DNA of 64,000 nucleotides. Origin: Balamuthia mandrillaris (lineage: Eukaryota > Discosea > Longamoebia > Balamuthiidae). Shown piece by piece: positions 19,566 to 30,080 of the stretch (position 1 is its first letter; every line of letters begins with the position of its first letter). The notes under the pieces were generated by a model. That model was not told the DNA's origin, did no database searches, and worked only from the letters and a program-made list of their open reading frames with translations. The position numbers and the translations under genes were made by a program. The DNA lies in assembly GCA_031835245.1 (NCBI GenBank), contig JAVKOQ010000062.1, positions 62,001-126,000 of the forward strand, given 5' to 3'.

Positions 19566-22099
19566 ATGTCCGCTCCGCTGGAGAAAGAGGAAGTAACGCT
19601 ATGGAAAAGCAAAGTGAACAAATTGATTGAGGTAACTTTTTTTCAAAAATATTTTCCGTCAACCAGCTTATTGACGATATTTTTTTTTTGCTTCTCTCCC
19701 ACACGCGCATAGGGCACCAAAGACATACAAACCAAACATGCTCCAGAGCTCATCAAATTGGTACAACAGTACCAAAGACTAATGAAAGGTTTTTTACTTC
19801 TAAACGTCAATTTTGTCTCTCTTTATGTCTTTCTTATTGTTCTTGTTCTTGTGCTTCTTCTCCTGTTCTGCTTCTGCTTCTGCTTCTGCTTCTTCTTCTT
19901 CTTCTTGTTCTTCTTCTTCTCCTGCTTCTTGTTCTTCTTCTTCTTCTTCTTGTTCTTCTTCTTCTTCTTCTTCTTCTTGTTCTTCTTCTTCTTCTTCGCA
20001 CATTTTTTAAATATGTTATGTATCTTTTTCTCGCTGCAGCCCAGCAGGAAACCGGTGAGAAGATCGCCGATCTCTGGTCCATTATTGCCGAAACTATCGG
20101 CCTGGACTCGGAATGGGGTTTGTGTGTTTTTTTTTTTCTCGTCGTTATGTGCCACTGAACCCGTTCATTAAACTGTTTTTTTTAAATAAACAGCCAAGTG
20201 CTTCAAAGATCTTGGAGAAAAACAAAGAGAGCTGGATAGAACGCAACCTTGGGTAGAATTGAATCCTCTCCTCTCCTCTCCTCTCCTCTTTTCTTTGCTT
20301 TCTCCCTTTTTCGCTCATAAGTTTTCCTATAGGACGAAGCTGCACAAAATTCTTTTGTTGATCCATTGACGATCGGTATGGAAGCAGAAGTGCGAGAAAC
20401 ACTTGTAAGTATTTCTTTCATTCTTTCATTTTTTTTTAAAAAAAAAGATAAACACTTTGCTGAACAAAAAAACAAAACCAAACAGAAAAAAGAAAAAGAC
20501 GTAAGAAAAGCAATTGTGAAGTTTGACACAGAGTTACGCAGCAAAGGAGGCACCTTCCGCAAAGAACTGAAGAAGGGCTTGCTCGACGCAAACGAGGTTC
20601 GTTTTTCTTGCTCGCTTTATTCTATTATAACCTTTTTTTTTTCATGTTCTTCTCCTTCTCCTCCTTCCCTTCTTCTTCTACTACCTCTTCTTTCATTGTT
20701 ATTATTCTTTCATAAAAAGAACCTAAACAAATCGTATACACAATATACAGCTTACAACACAGTGGGAAACAACTCAAAAGCAAATCACAGAATACAGAGA
20801 CCTCATCGCAGCCGATGTGGAGCGTCACTGCCAACAGACCTACTTCAAGCTGTTGCAGGCATGGTGCATGACCATGAAGGCAAGAGCCAACAACCTTGAC
20901 GCTATGCAGCGTACGTTTATTCTGTCTCATGATAACAATCTGCGTTTTTTTTCTCCTGCTCTCTGCATTGTCTTTATGTCTTTGAGTGTAACTCTTGCAG
21001 TCAAACACGTTAGCTAACAAACAAAAATAACAGAACAATTGGAGAAACTGAAAGAGAGCATCGGTGAAGCAGTCATCGTGAAGCCCAACAAAGAGCCCGA
21101 AGGAAATCTTGCTGAAGCCTACAACCCCAACTTTAGCAACCAGCTCGTGCCTGACATGGACAAGAAGAAGAAAGAGGTGATGAAAGCCAAGAGTCTCTCC
21201 AAGAAAGACGGAAAGAAGAAGGACAAGGAAAAGAGACGAGGCAGCAAGAACAATCTCGCTCCTCTCTCCAGCGATGACGGAGCCGTTCGACCTCCTGCCT
21301 CTCTTTCGGAGGACGTATTCAGCCGTCCTGGTGCTGCTCGTCCCATGACTTGGGCTCCTATTAGTGGAGGTTAGTGTCTGTGTTATTTTTATTTTCCTCG
21401 TTTTTTTTTTAAACAACTAACAATAATAAAAAAATATAGGCACGGGCAATCGTTTGGAACAAGCTATCAACCAGTTCGGCCCAGCTGGTGGCGCTGCTGA
21501 TCCCTTCGCCGCCCGCGCCATTCCCTCTGTGCCTGGCAGCCCGCCGCCTCTCCCTCCCACCTCCTCTTCCACAGAGTGCTTCGTCAAGGCCAAATGGGCA
21601 TTCAACGCAGAGAGACAGGGAGAGCTGAGCATGCAGGTAGGCGATGTGCTCAAGGTCATCGACAAGACCAACAAGAACTGGTGGAAGGTGGAGCTGAACG
21701 GCCAGCAGGGCAATATCCCCTTCAACTACGTGGAGGAGATCAAAGTGGAGCCGACCTTGCCACCGCCTGTGCTTCCCAGTCGAGCTGAGTTGGAACCCTT
21801 GCCTGCACCTCCTGCTGAGGAAGAGCTTCATTCCGAGGTTCGTTTTTGTTTATCTTCCTCTTTTTTTAAAAAAAAAAAAAAACAAACGGCAGGCCGTTAA
21901 CCTCCTCGCTCTTTTTCTTCTCAAACCAAACCAGGCCTCTATCCCAGAACCACCCGCCATTACGCCCGCTCCTGTGGCTTTGGAGTTCACGCCCCCGCCG
22001 CCGCCTGTGGAGGACCAGTGGATCGAGTACAAAGCGGACGACGGCACACCCTACTACTACAACCCCATTACGGGCGAAAGCTCTTGGGTCAAACCGTAA
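19566..22099 (+). CDS. BAR-like domain, SH3 and WW adaptor protein
   Basis: About nine exons. The N-terminal half is helical and looks like a BAR/IMD membrane-binding bundle (LWKSKVNKLIE; APELIKLVQQYQRLMK; DVRKAIVKFDTELRSKG; DVERHCQQTYFKLLQAWCMT). A basic, disordered linker with a KKDKEKRR patch follows. The SH3 domain is at 21578-21745 (ALYDF-equivalent AKWAFNAERQGELSMQVGD, then NWWKVELNGQQGNIPFNYVE). A Pro-rich stretch and a WW domain (DQWIEYKADDGTPYYYNP then ITGESSWVKP, 22015-22096) end the protein. Such architecture couples curved plasma membrane to actin regulators and proline-rich partners; that role is inference. The BAR assignment rests on position, length and helicity, not on a unique motif. 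A polyadenylation signal AATAAA lies at 22244. Confidence 0.75.
19851..19997 (+). repeat. CTT-rich microsatellite in intron
   Basis: A (CTT)n array with interspersed GTT and GCTT units sits in the second intron of the BAR-SH3-WW gene, pyrimidine on the sense strand. Confidence 0.9.
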
Positions 22100-22264
22100 A
22101 ACAGCCAAGCCTCTCCTTCCTCCTCCTTTCGCGTCTCTCTCTCTTCTCTTTTGTGAAATTAATTTCACGTTTTCTTTTTTTTGTCACAGTGCTGCACTTT
22201 TCCTCCTCATTCTGTGCAGCTGTAATGACATCAGCAACCTTAAAATAAAGGTGCTTTCAATTCC

Positions 22265-22286
22265 GTCGACAGAAATATATGTCGAC
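22265..22286. promoter_or_regulatory. Paired GTCGAC motif upstream of UMP-CMP kinase
   Basis: GTCGAC at 22265-22270 and 22281-22286, 84-105 bp upstream of the ATG at 22370, followed by an AT-rich stretch with TTCGCGATAAA. Confidence 0.55.
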
Positions 22287-22369
22287 AAATATCGAAAATT
22301 TAAATATTTTTTCGCGATAAACCATAAAAATGAAAAAAGGCAAATAAATTTTAACAAAACAAAAAAAAA

Positions 22370-23656
<1,287 letters not shown>

Positions 23657-23704
23657 TGAAAGAAGTCAAAGATGAAACCAAGTTTTTTTTAAAAAAACAA
23701 GAGT

Positions 23705-23708
<4 letters not shown>

Positions 23709-23742
<34 letters not shown>
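23709..23742 (+). repeat. (CT)n microsatellite in 3' UTR
   Basis: CT run about 55 bp after the UMP-CMP kinase stop codon, in the 270-bp gap before the convergent Rab5 gene. Confidence 0.9.
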
Positions 23743-23743
<1 letters not shown>

Positions 23744-23926
23744 GCTCTCTCCCCTAGCCATAACAAACAGAAGAACAACAAAAGAAAGAAAAAATAATAA
23801 ATAAGAAGCTTATTATGCAAAAAGAAAAACAAACAAGCACAGAGAGAAAAAGAAAAAAAAGATAAGGGAATAAAAAAAATAAAACGGAGACAGCAAGACG
23901 CAGCACGTTTGTGTTATGCCGGTGGT

Positions 23927-24077
23927 TTAGGCTCCGCCACCACATGCGCACTTTTGCTTCTTTCGGCTGTTGGTGGCAGCGTCGTGGCTTAATATAAGTC
24001 CAGCCTTTTGTTTGTTTGTTGTATTGAGATGAAGATGTCAACAAGGATTCTCTTTCTGCCCCTCTCGCTTTCTGTTA

Positions 24078-24126
<49 letters not shown>

Positions 24127-25404
24127 GTTCTTCAATCAACTGCAAAAAGAAAGAAAGAAAAAGGAACACATACCCTTGGCGCTCCTCCTGGACGATCACG
24201 GTTTTCCTTTGGTAATGTTTTGGCTGTTTTGTGTATATCAGTGGGAGAAGCAAGAAGGAAGAGAAAGAAGCTAATAAAAGCAGAAACCCTAACCGATTTC
24301 CTCAAAGATGGTATTAACGTTTTGTGCTGTCTTGGCAGATGTCTCCATAAACAAAACGCCATTCTCTTCTGCGTAGGTTTGTGCATCCTTTTTATTTGCA
24401 GTATTAGCATTGGTTACTGCAATGGAAAATACGAAGGAAAAATAAATACCTCACTTCGTATCTTTCGGCTGTCTTCCAAGTCACACTTGTTACCAACCAA
24501 CGCGATTACCATCTTGGCAGCTCCTTGTGTTTGCAGTTCTTTTACCCATGCCTTTGCTCTGTTGAAAGAGCTCTGTACACAGAATAGGCAGGGAAAAAAG
24601 GCGGGAAAGAAAGAATCAGAAACGAGAGCCAATGAAGAGAGAGAGGGAGAGGAGGCGGAGAGAAAAGAGAAAGAGAAAAAAAATGAGCATAGTTAAATGT
24701 ACCTCGCTTGTAATGTCATATACTACAAGAGCGGCTTGAGCACCACGGTAGTACATTGGTGCTAAACTGTTGAACCGTAATTTCATCGTTTCGTCAAGGA
24801 AACAGCAGAAATAAAAAACGAATACTCCAGAAAAGAAGAACAAGAATGAGAAACAGAGACAAGAACGAGAAAGAGAAGGACTACAGAAGAAGACGAACAA
24901 GCAGAAGGACAAGAATAAAAGGCAAAGAAAGGATATTTTCTTGTCCAGCTGTGTCCTACAAAACGCAAAATATAGTGAGCACGTAAGAAGTTCACGTTGT
25001 CAAACATAAGAGCGGAGAGCAAACTTACCCAAATCTCAAACTTGACCATCGTTTGGTCGCTCAAACCAACCGTTTGGGTAAGAAACGCAGCTATGAAACA
25101 AAGTGTCAAGAGGAGGAGGAGGAGAAGAACAAGAAGAAAAGCAAGGAGCAAGAAGAAGAAGCAGAAGAAGAAGAAGCAGAAGAAGAAGAAGAAGAACAAC
25201 AACAAGAACAACAAGAAGAACAACAACAAGAAGAAGAAAAGCAAACTCTCTGAAACAGAAACAAGAAGGGAAAAGCATACCCCCAATGGTACTCTCATTA
25301 TTTTCATGAAACTCGCCCTTTACAAAACGAAGCACGAGGTTAGACTTGCCAACGCCTGCTTGTCCCAACAGCACCAACTTGAACTGAAAGATCCTCGAAT
25401 TCAT
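23927..25404 (-). CDS. Rab5-family small GTPase
   Basis: Seven exons. G1 is [19 protein letters not shown] (exon 1, start at 25404). The effector region is [22 protein letters not shown]3 is [18 protein letters not shown], assembled across an AT-AC intron (24777-24936). [14 protein letters not shown] follows, then G4 VGNKCDLED, and G5 [25 protein letters not shown] and a last exon [20 protein letters not shown] end the protein. The AAFLTQTV and KFEIWDTAGQE words and the KxLPKN-like stretch are diagnostic of Rab5 rather than other Rabs. The CAC motif near the C-terminus supplies the geranylgeranylated cysteines. Rab5 controls early endosome fusion, and in amoebae phagosome maturation; those roles are inferred from the family. 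Confidence 0.95.
24080..24121. repeat. (CT)n microsatellite in Rab5 intron
   Basis: CT run on the + strand inside the last intron of the minus-strand Rab5 gene; sense strand purine, one of the exceptions. Confidence 0.9.
24777..24936 (-). other. U12-type AT-AC intron in Rab5
   Basis: On the sense strand the intron begins ATATCCTTT, identical to the minor-spliceosome 5' site, and ends TTAC. A perfect branch-site match TTCCTTGAC lies at 24793-24801, branch A 17 nt before the 3' end. No GT is available at the exon edge, and removing exactly this interval restores [16 protein letters not shown], the invariant Rab5 switch II sequence. Confidence 0.92.
25107..25245. repeat. AAG-rich microsatellite in Rab5 intron
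   Basis: (AAG)n/(AAC)n array on the + strand, CTT on the sense strand, in the first intron of Rab5. Confidence 0.9.
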
Positions 25405-25715
25405 GGTGGTGGTCGTCGTCGTAAAATCTTTTTTTGTTTGATTTGATATTCAAAACAAAAAATTATTTCGTTTGTTCTTATTTTTGCAACCTCTTTCCTA
25501 TTCCACTTGTTGCAGAGTTATTGTCAGAGCTTTTTTCGTCGGTTTTTAAACGACGAACACTGTTGAATCCTTTTTGCACCCACACCAAGGATTAAAAATA
25601 AATAAATCCGCCCGCGAGCAGCCGCTACTTTCTTTCTTTTCCGTTCTTCCCACTTCTCTCTTTTGTTTTTTTTGTTGCCGACAAAAATAGCCCGAAAAAA
25701 GGAAAAATTAAGTTT
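25405..25715. promoter_or_regulatory. Upstream region of Rab5
   Basis: 311 bp of AT-rich sequence between the Rab5 start codon and an unidentified ORF. No gene or clear repeat is seen. A GTCGACAT palindrome overlaps the ORF's ATG at its right edge (25718-25723). Confidence 0.35.
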
Positions 25716-26201
25716 ATGTCGACATGTGAGGATGCGACCGTTAGGATTGGCCTCCTCGAAAGCACCATTTGTCCCCAATTGCTGCACGCTATTTGCTCAG
25801 CAGGCCAATACATTTTCATGGCCAACGCGCAACGGTTTGGTTTGGGGAAAAGGGCAGCAAAAAAGTCCCTGCGCTTCCCTGCTAATGAAACGACCCTTTT
25901 GCTACAACTGCAAGTCGAGAGAGCACTGGACAAGAGAGTGCTCGTGGTCCTTGTCGACAGTAATTTTTCCCCGCTGGGAGTAGCAGGGAAGCGCAGGGAC
26001 TTTTTTGCTGCCCTTTTTCCCCTTGCCATTTCTTTTCGGTCATATACGAAAAAAGGAATGTATAAGGTCCTATACTATACTAGGAAAAAAATGATTCGTA
26101 ACATCTCCATACAAAGAAAATATGTTAAGAAACATCACCAAACAAGGAAAAAAAGTGACCACCCGCAACATCTCTCTCTCTGCCATCCCACGAAGTCATA
26201 A
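25716..26201 (+). other. Unidentified ORF or gene remnant interrupted by an inverted repeat
   Basis: The frame opens MSTCEDATVRIGLLESTIC and LLHAICSAGQYIFMANAQRF, which looks like real protein, then runs through a perfect 40-bp inverted repeat and its 98-bp spacer (LLLQLQVERALDKRVLVVLV in the spacer). The last third is Lys/His-rich and unlike coding sequence. I recognise no family. It may be a short gene broken or modified by insertion of the repeat, or non-coding. Confidence 0.3.
25844..26022. mobile_element. Fold-back (MITE-like) element with 40-bp terminal inverted repeats
   Basis: The left arm 25844-25883 (starts GGGGAAAAGGGCAGC) and the right arm 25982-26022 (its reverse complement with one extra A) enclose 98 bp. 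The spacer contains a smaller hairpin (GAGCACT...AGTGCTC) and one GTCGAC. No transposase is encoded. The near-identity of the arms suggests recent origin or gene conversion. Target-site duplication is not evident by eye. Confidence 0.6.
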
Positions 26202-26290
26202 CGAGGACCGGTCCCGTACAACTGGAAACGGAGTCTTTGCATTGTATTGGTTTTGGTTTTGGTTTTTTTTTTTTTAAAAAACTGCCTCCA

Positions 26291-28726
26291 TTACACATTT
26301 TCTTCTTCTCCTCTCACAGCTTTCCGCTCGCTGTATTCCACTTCTGCTTCTCCTTGTCTTCTTCCCTCTTCCAATGCTCGCGATCTCTTCGCTTCTGCCT
26401 CGGCCTCCGCTTCTTCCTTCTCCTTCTCTTCTGCCATTTGTCTATGCATGTCCTCGTAGTCCACTTCGGGCTTGGGCATACCCTCTAAACACTCCAACAC
26501 CTGTTGGAAAGAGGGCCGTTGCTTTGGGTCCTCCGCCCAACACCTACGAATGAGGTCAGCCCAAGCGGGAGGACATTGATCGGGGATCTCTGGCCGTATC
26601 TTTTCGGTGGCTACAGCAAAGACCACTTGGAAGGGAGGCATTCCACCATAGGGATCCTCCCTTGTCGCCATTTCCCAAAGTACCTTTGATGGAGGATAAA
26701 AGCGAAACGTGAGAAGATAGGGGTGTAGAAGAGAGAAGTTAGATAAGATACAACAACATACAATTCCAAAGCTGTAGACATCAGCCTTTTCTGTATATCG
26801 TTCATTACGCAAAACCTCAGGAGCGGTCCAGCATGGTGTTCCACAAGAGGTCAGTGTGGCTGAAAAGGTCTCAGCTACAATTTTGCTAAGACCGAAGTCA
26901 CAAACTTTGACTTTCCAGTTTTCATCCACCTTGTTTTTTTTACTAGTCAGAGGTAAAAGAAGAAGAAGCAGAGAGACCAAAACAAGAAACAGGAGAAACA
27001 GAAAAGACAAGAAATACGAACCAGCAAGTTTTGACTTTTCATGTCTCTGTGTAATACAATAGGTTCGCATGTATGCAGATAGTTCATTCCGCGAGCGGCA
27101 TCCATGGCCATAGCGCGGAGCAGTGGCCAATCCAACTTTATGTTGCGTTGATGAAGGATTCGGTAGAGGCTTCCTCTGGGCATCATTTCCATTATTATAC
27201 ACACGTCAGGAGAGATGAGACAAGCCCCCAAGAATTGAAGTACGTTTGGGTGTCTCAGTCTCTTCATCAGCGCTGCCTCTCTTTCAAAGTCATCAAAGAA
27301 GGCTTCCGTCAACAAATGTGCTGTTACAGAAAAGACAAGTTAGTCACAACTAATACATAGCAAATGAGGAAGGAAAGATATATTTAAAAAGAAAGCAGGG
27401 AAAGAAGAAAAGTACCAGGAAGTTTTTTAACGGCAACAACAGTGCCCCTCCAAGTGGCCTTATAAACTTCCGCATAACTTCCTTTGCCAATACGAGGACC
27501 CATTTTCAGCTCTTTGATGTCCACCTCTTCAAAGGCATCGGAGAAGCCATGCAACAGGGCATCCAATCCAGAGGTGTTCGCCAGAGCGTTATAGTTAGGA
27601 GGGTGCTGACCGTTCACTTCGATGTAACCGTTTCTGGCCTTTTTAAGCTTTAGCTTAATGCTGGCCACAACACCCACCAACGTGAGCACCAAAACGCCAA
27701 AGCCAATGACGATTAACCAAACGCCGTAATGTTGCAGAGTACCATCTGTTCCTGCTTCATGTTGCTCTGTAGTTGTTTGCATGCAAGTGAGTTACTTTTG
27801 AACAAAAGAAAGGAATAGGAGGAGAAGACAGAGGTCCAAGGCCAGAAGCAAGGATACAGAAGAGAAAGTAAAAACAACGAGGAGAAGAGAAGTGAGACGA
27901 GAGAAGAGAAGCAGAGATACGCAACTCAGAGTGTAGTTGAACACCAATTCCACGGCGTGCAAGCAAATGGCGTTCTGCGTGACCAACACCTGCATGAGGT
28001 TCGTGCCCGAGTGGTTGTAGCTCCACCAGCCCCCCAGCGGGGCGGAGAGGCTGTAGTTGGCCCAGGCCGCGCAGTTGCCGCAGTAGCAGCCGGAGGGCAG
28101 GTGGGGCATGGCCCCAGAGAACAGGGTTTGCCCCTGCAGGGTGACGTGCACCTCGGAGCTGTTCCTCCCGCCCTGGCAGTAGAACCTCCCCGCCATGCGG
28201 AGGGAAAAACTGGTGATGAGCTTCTCGGGGTGGTCAGGGGCCGGGTCGGTGAAGGTCTTTTTACCGTCGTTCCAGTTGCCGCGCTGGTTGGAGCAGGCAA
28301 AGGTCTGCATGTTGGTGGCGTCTGGGCAGATGGGGCAGGCGTCGCCCCCATCCCAAGTGACCAGCACTCTGGCCTGGTGGGTTTCCACTGCTTTGTATGG
28401 TATTGCTGCATCTTTGAAAAGACACAAAGAAGAATCAAGAAGAAGAAGAAGAAGAAGAAGAAGAAGAAGAAGAAGAAGAAGAAGAACAACAACAACAACA
28501 ACATCAAGAGGAAGAAGAACAAAAAGAAGAAGAAGCAGAACAAAGAGGAGACAAAGATGAAATGGGCACAAAAAATATGGTGAGCTGAGGTGAGGTGAGA
28601 GATGAGGTAGAAAAAGAGCATGCGAAAAGAACCTGAGGCCAACGCCCCGCTTGCTTGAGAAGCGAGCAAGCAGAGGAGGAGCAAGCAGAGGAGGCAGGTC
28701 TGGCTGCCCCCACATAACGCCTCCAT
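26291..28726 (-). CDS. Receptor-like TKL protein kinase with Cys-rich ectodomain
   Basis: Seven or more exons. The signal peptide is LLCLLLLCLLASQASGALAS (start 28726). The single ectodomain (27920-28410) has paired cysteines (CPICPD, FACSNQRGNW, FYCQGGRNSS, GCYCGNCAAWANYS) and the repeated words WWSYNHSGTN and ICLHAVELVFNYTL, so it is probably a carbohydrate-binding-like beta fold; I do not recognise the family. A membrane helix (WLIVIGFGVLVLTLVGVVA) follows, then a Raf/TKL-type kinase: GPRIGKGSYAEVYKA, VAVKKL, HRDMKSQNLLV, DFGLSKI, and GTPCWTAPEVL. All catalytic residues (Lys, HRD, DFG) are present. The HRDMKSQN motif suggests Ser/Thr specificity. The tail is charged and helical (EKEKEEAEAEAEAKRSR). 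It probably senses an extracellular cue, such as prey glycans; that is inference. Confidence 0.88.
28430..28545. repeat. AAG-rich microsatellite in kinase intron
   Basis: (AAG)n then AAC units on the + strand, CTT on the sense strand, in the first intron of the receptor kinase gene directly after the signal-peptide exon. Confidence 0.9.
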
Positions 28727-28861
28727 TTCCTTTCTTTTTGGTAAATTTATTTGTTCGGAATGCAAAGAATTCAAGAAATGCAAGGTACGTATGGAATGCA
28801 AATGATTTAAGGAATGCATTCAGAAGTCTCTTCTCCTCTCTCCTCTCCTCTCTCTCCTCTC

Positions 28862-29779
28862 TTATGGCATTTCTCGCTTTGCGTGTTGTTCTGTCCTCCT
28901 TGGGTCGGACCGCCTCCACACGACGGGGAACTGCGAACGAACGGCCTTGTGGAGGTCCTCAAGTTTCTTCGCACTGAGCTGGAGACGCCCTCTCCGTGTA
29001 GCGTGGGGAGCAGCTGCATAACAAGAACAAGGATACACAACATGCATCATGTCTCTTGCCATTTATTCTACGAAATAAAAGAACAGGAAGAGCTTTTACT
29101 TGCCCTTCTTTTGTTCTTCAGAGACGCGAGAAAGAATGGTGAAGAAGAAGTTGACCACCTTTTGGCTCAGATGAAGGGACTCCATGGGATTCCTGTCGTC
29201 CAAACAAAACAAGTTTGGTGCCACCACAATTGCTATATAGATTTTTTGTCATTGCAGTTAGGAGAAAGCAAGTTGAAGAACAGACCAAAGGAGAAGAGTA
29301 AAACAAAACACAAACCAAGGTTTCTAGCGGACATCTTTGTAGCCTTTTCCTCCTCCGCAAACCTCGCCAACAAACGTAGCAGCCACATGATGAGGTTCCT
29401 TTTAGAGGGTTCCACTGCCGTTTGGAGCAGTTGCCACGAGCCCACAGAGAAGTCCTCGCAGTCATCCAGCTTTGCAAACTGCTCCGCAGAGATGTCATTG
29501 AGCAGCTGCTCTGGCAACTCTCTGAACCACACTTTGATGAGGTTGGCAATGATGTTGATGTCTACGGAGGAGGAGGACAAGAAGGCCCCTCCCTCTTGGT
29601 TGAGCTGTTTCTTGCATTTGAGGGTTTCGATCTCATCAGGAGCTAAACGGAAGATGCCTTCTTGCTTGAGGCCACCGTTGGCCAGCAGGTAGTCCTTCAT
29701 TTGGACCAAAACGGTTGGCACTGTTAGGCCCTCGTCATTGGTTTGAGGCTTTTGTGTGTTGTCAGTGAATGAATGCGTC

Positions 29780-29824
<45 letters not shown>

Positions 29825-30041
29825 GGCGCAAGGTGAACGCACCAAGTCTTCAGGAAGAACTCCAAAGACAGACTGAAGAAGACAAGCAAAAGGAGTTAAC
29901 AAAGTTGAAACATGCTGCCAGGGAGGAGAAATATCAAGAATTTTTTTAAAAAAACATACCTTCTCACATGGCAAAGAGATGAGCAAGAAGAAACGTCCCA
30001 AACCTTTTTTGTTATGATTTTCGTTCAATATAGAGCGAGCG

Positions 30042-30080
<39 letters not shown>

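Noticed and set aside
29025-29040. GTATCCTTG word near the end of the RhoGAP gene as a U12 donor
   Set aside because: It would give an intron of only about 20 bp and no branch site is present.
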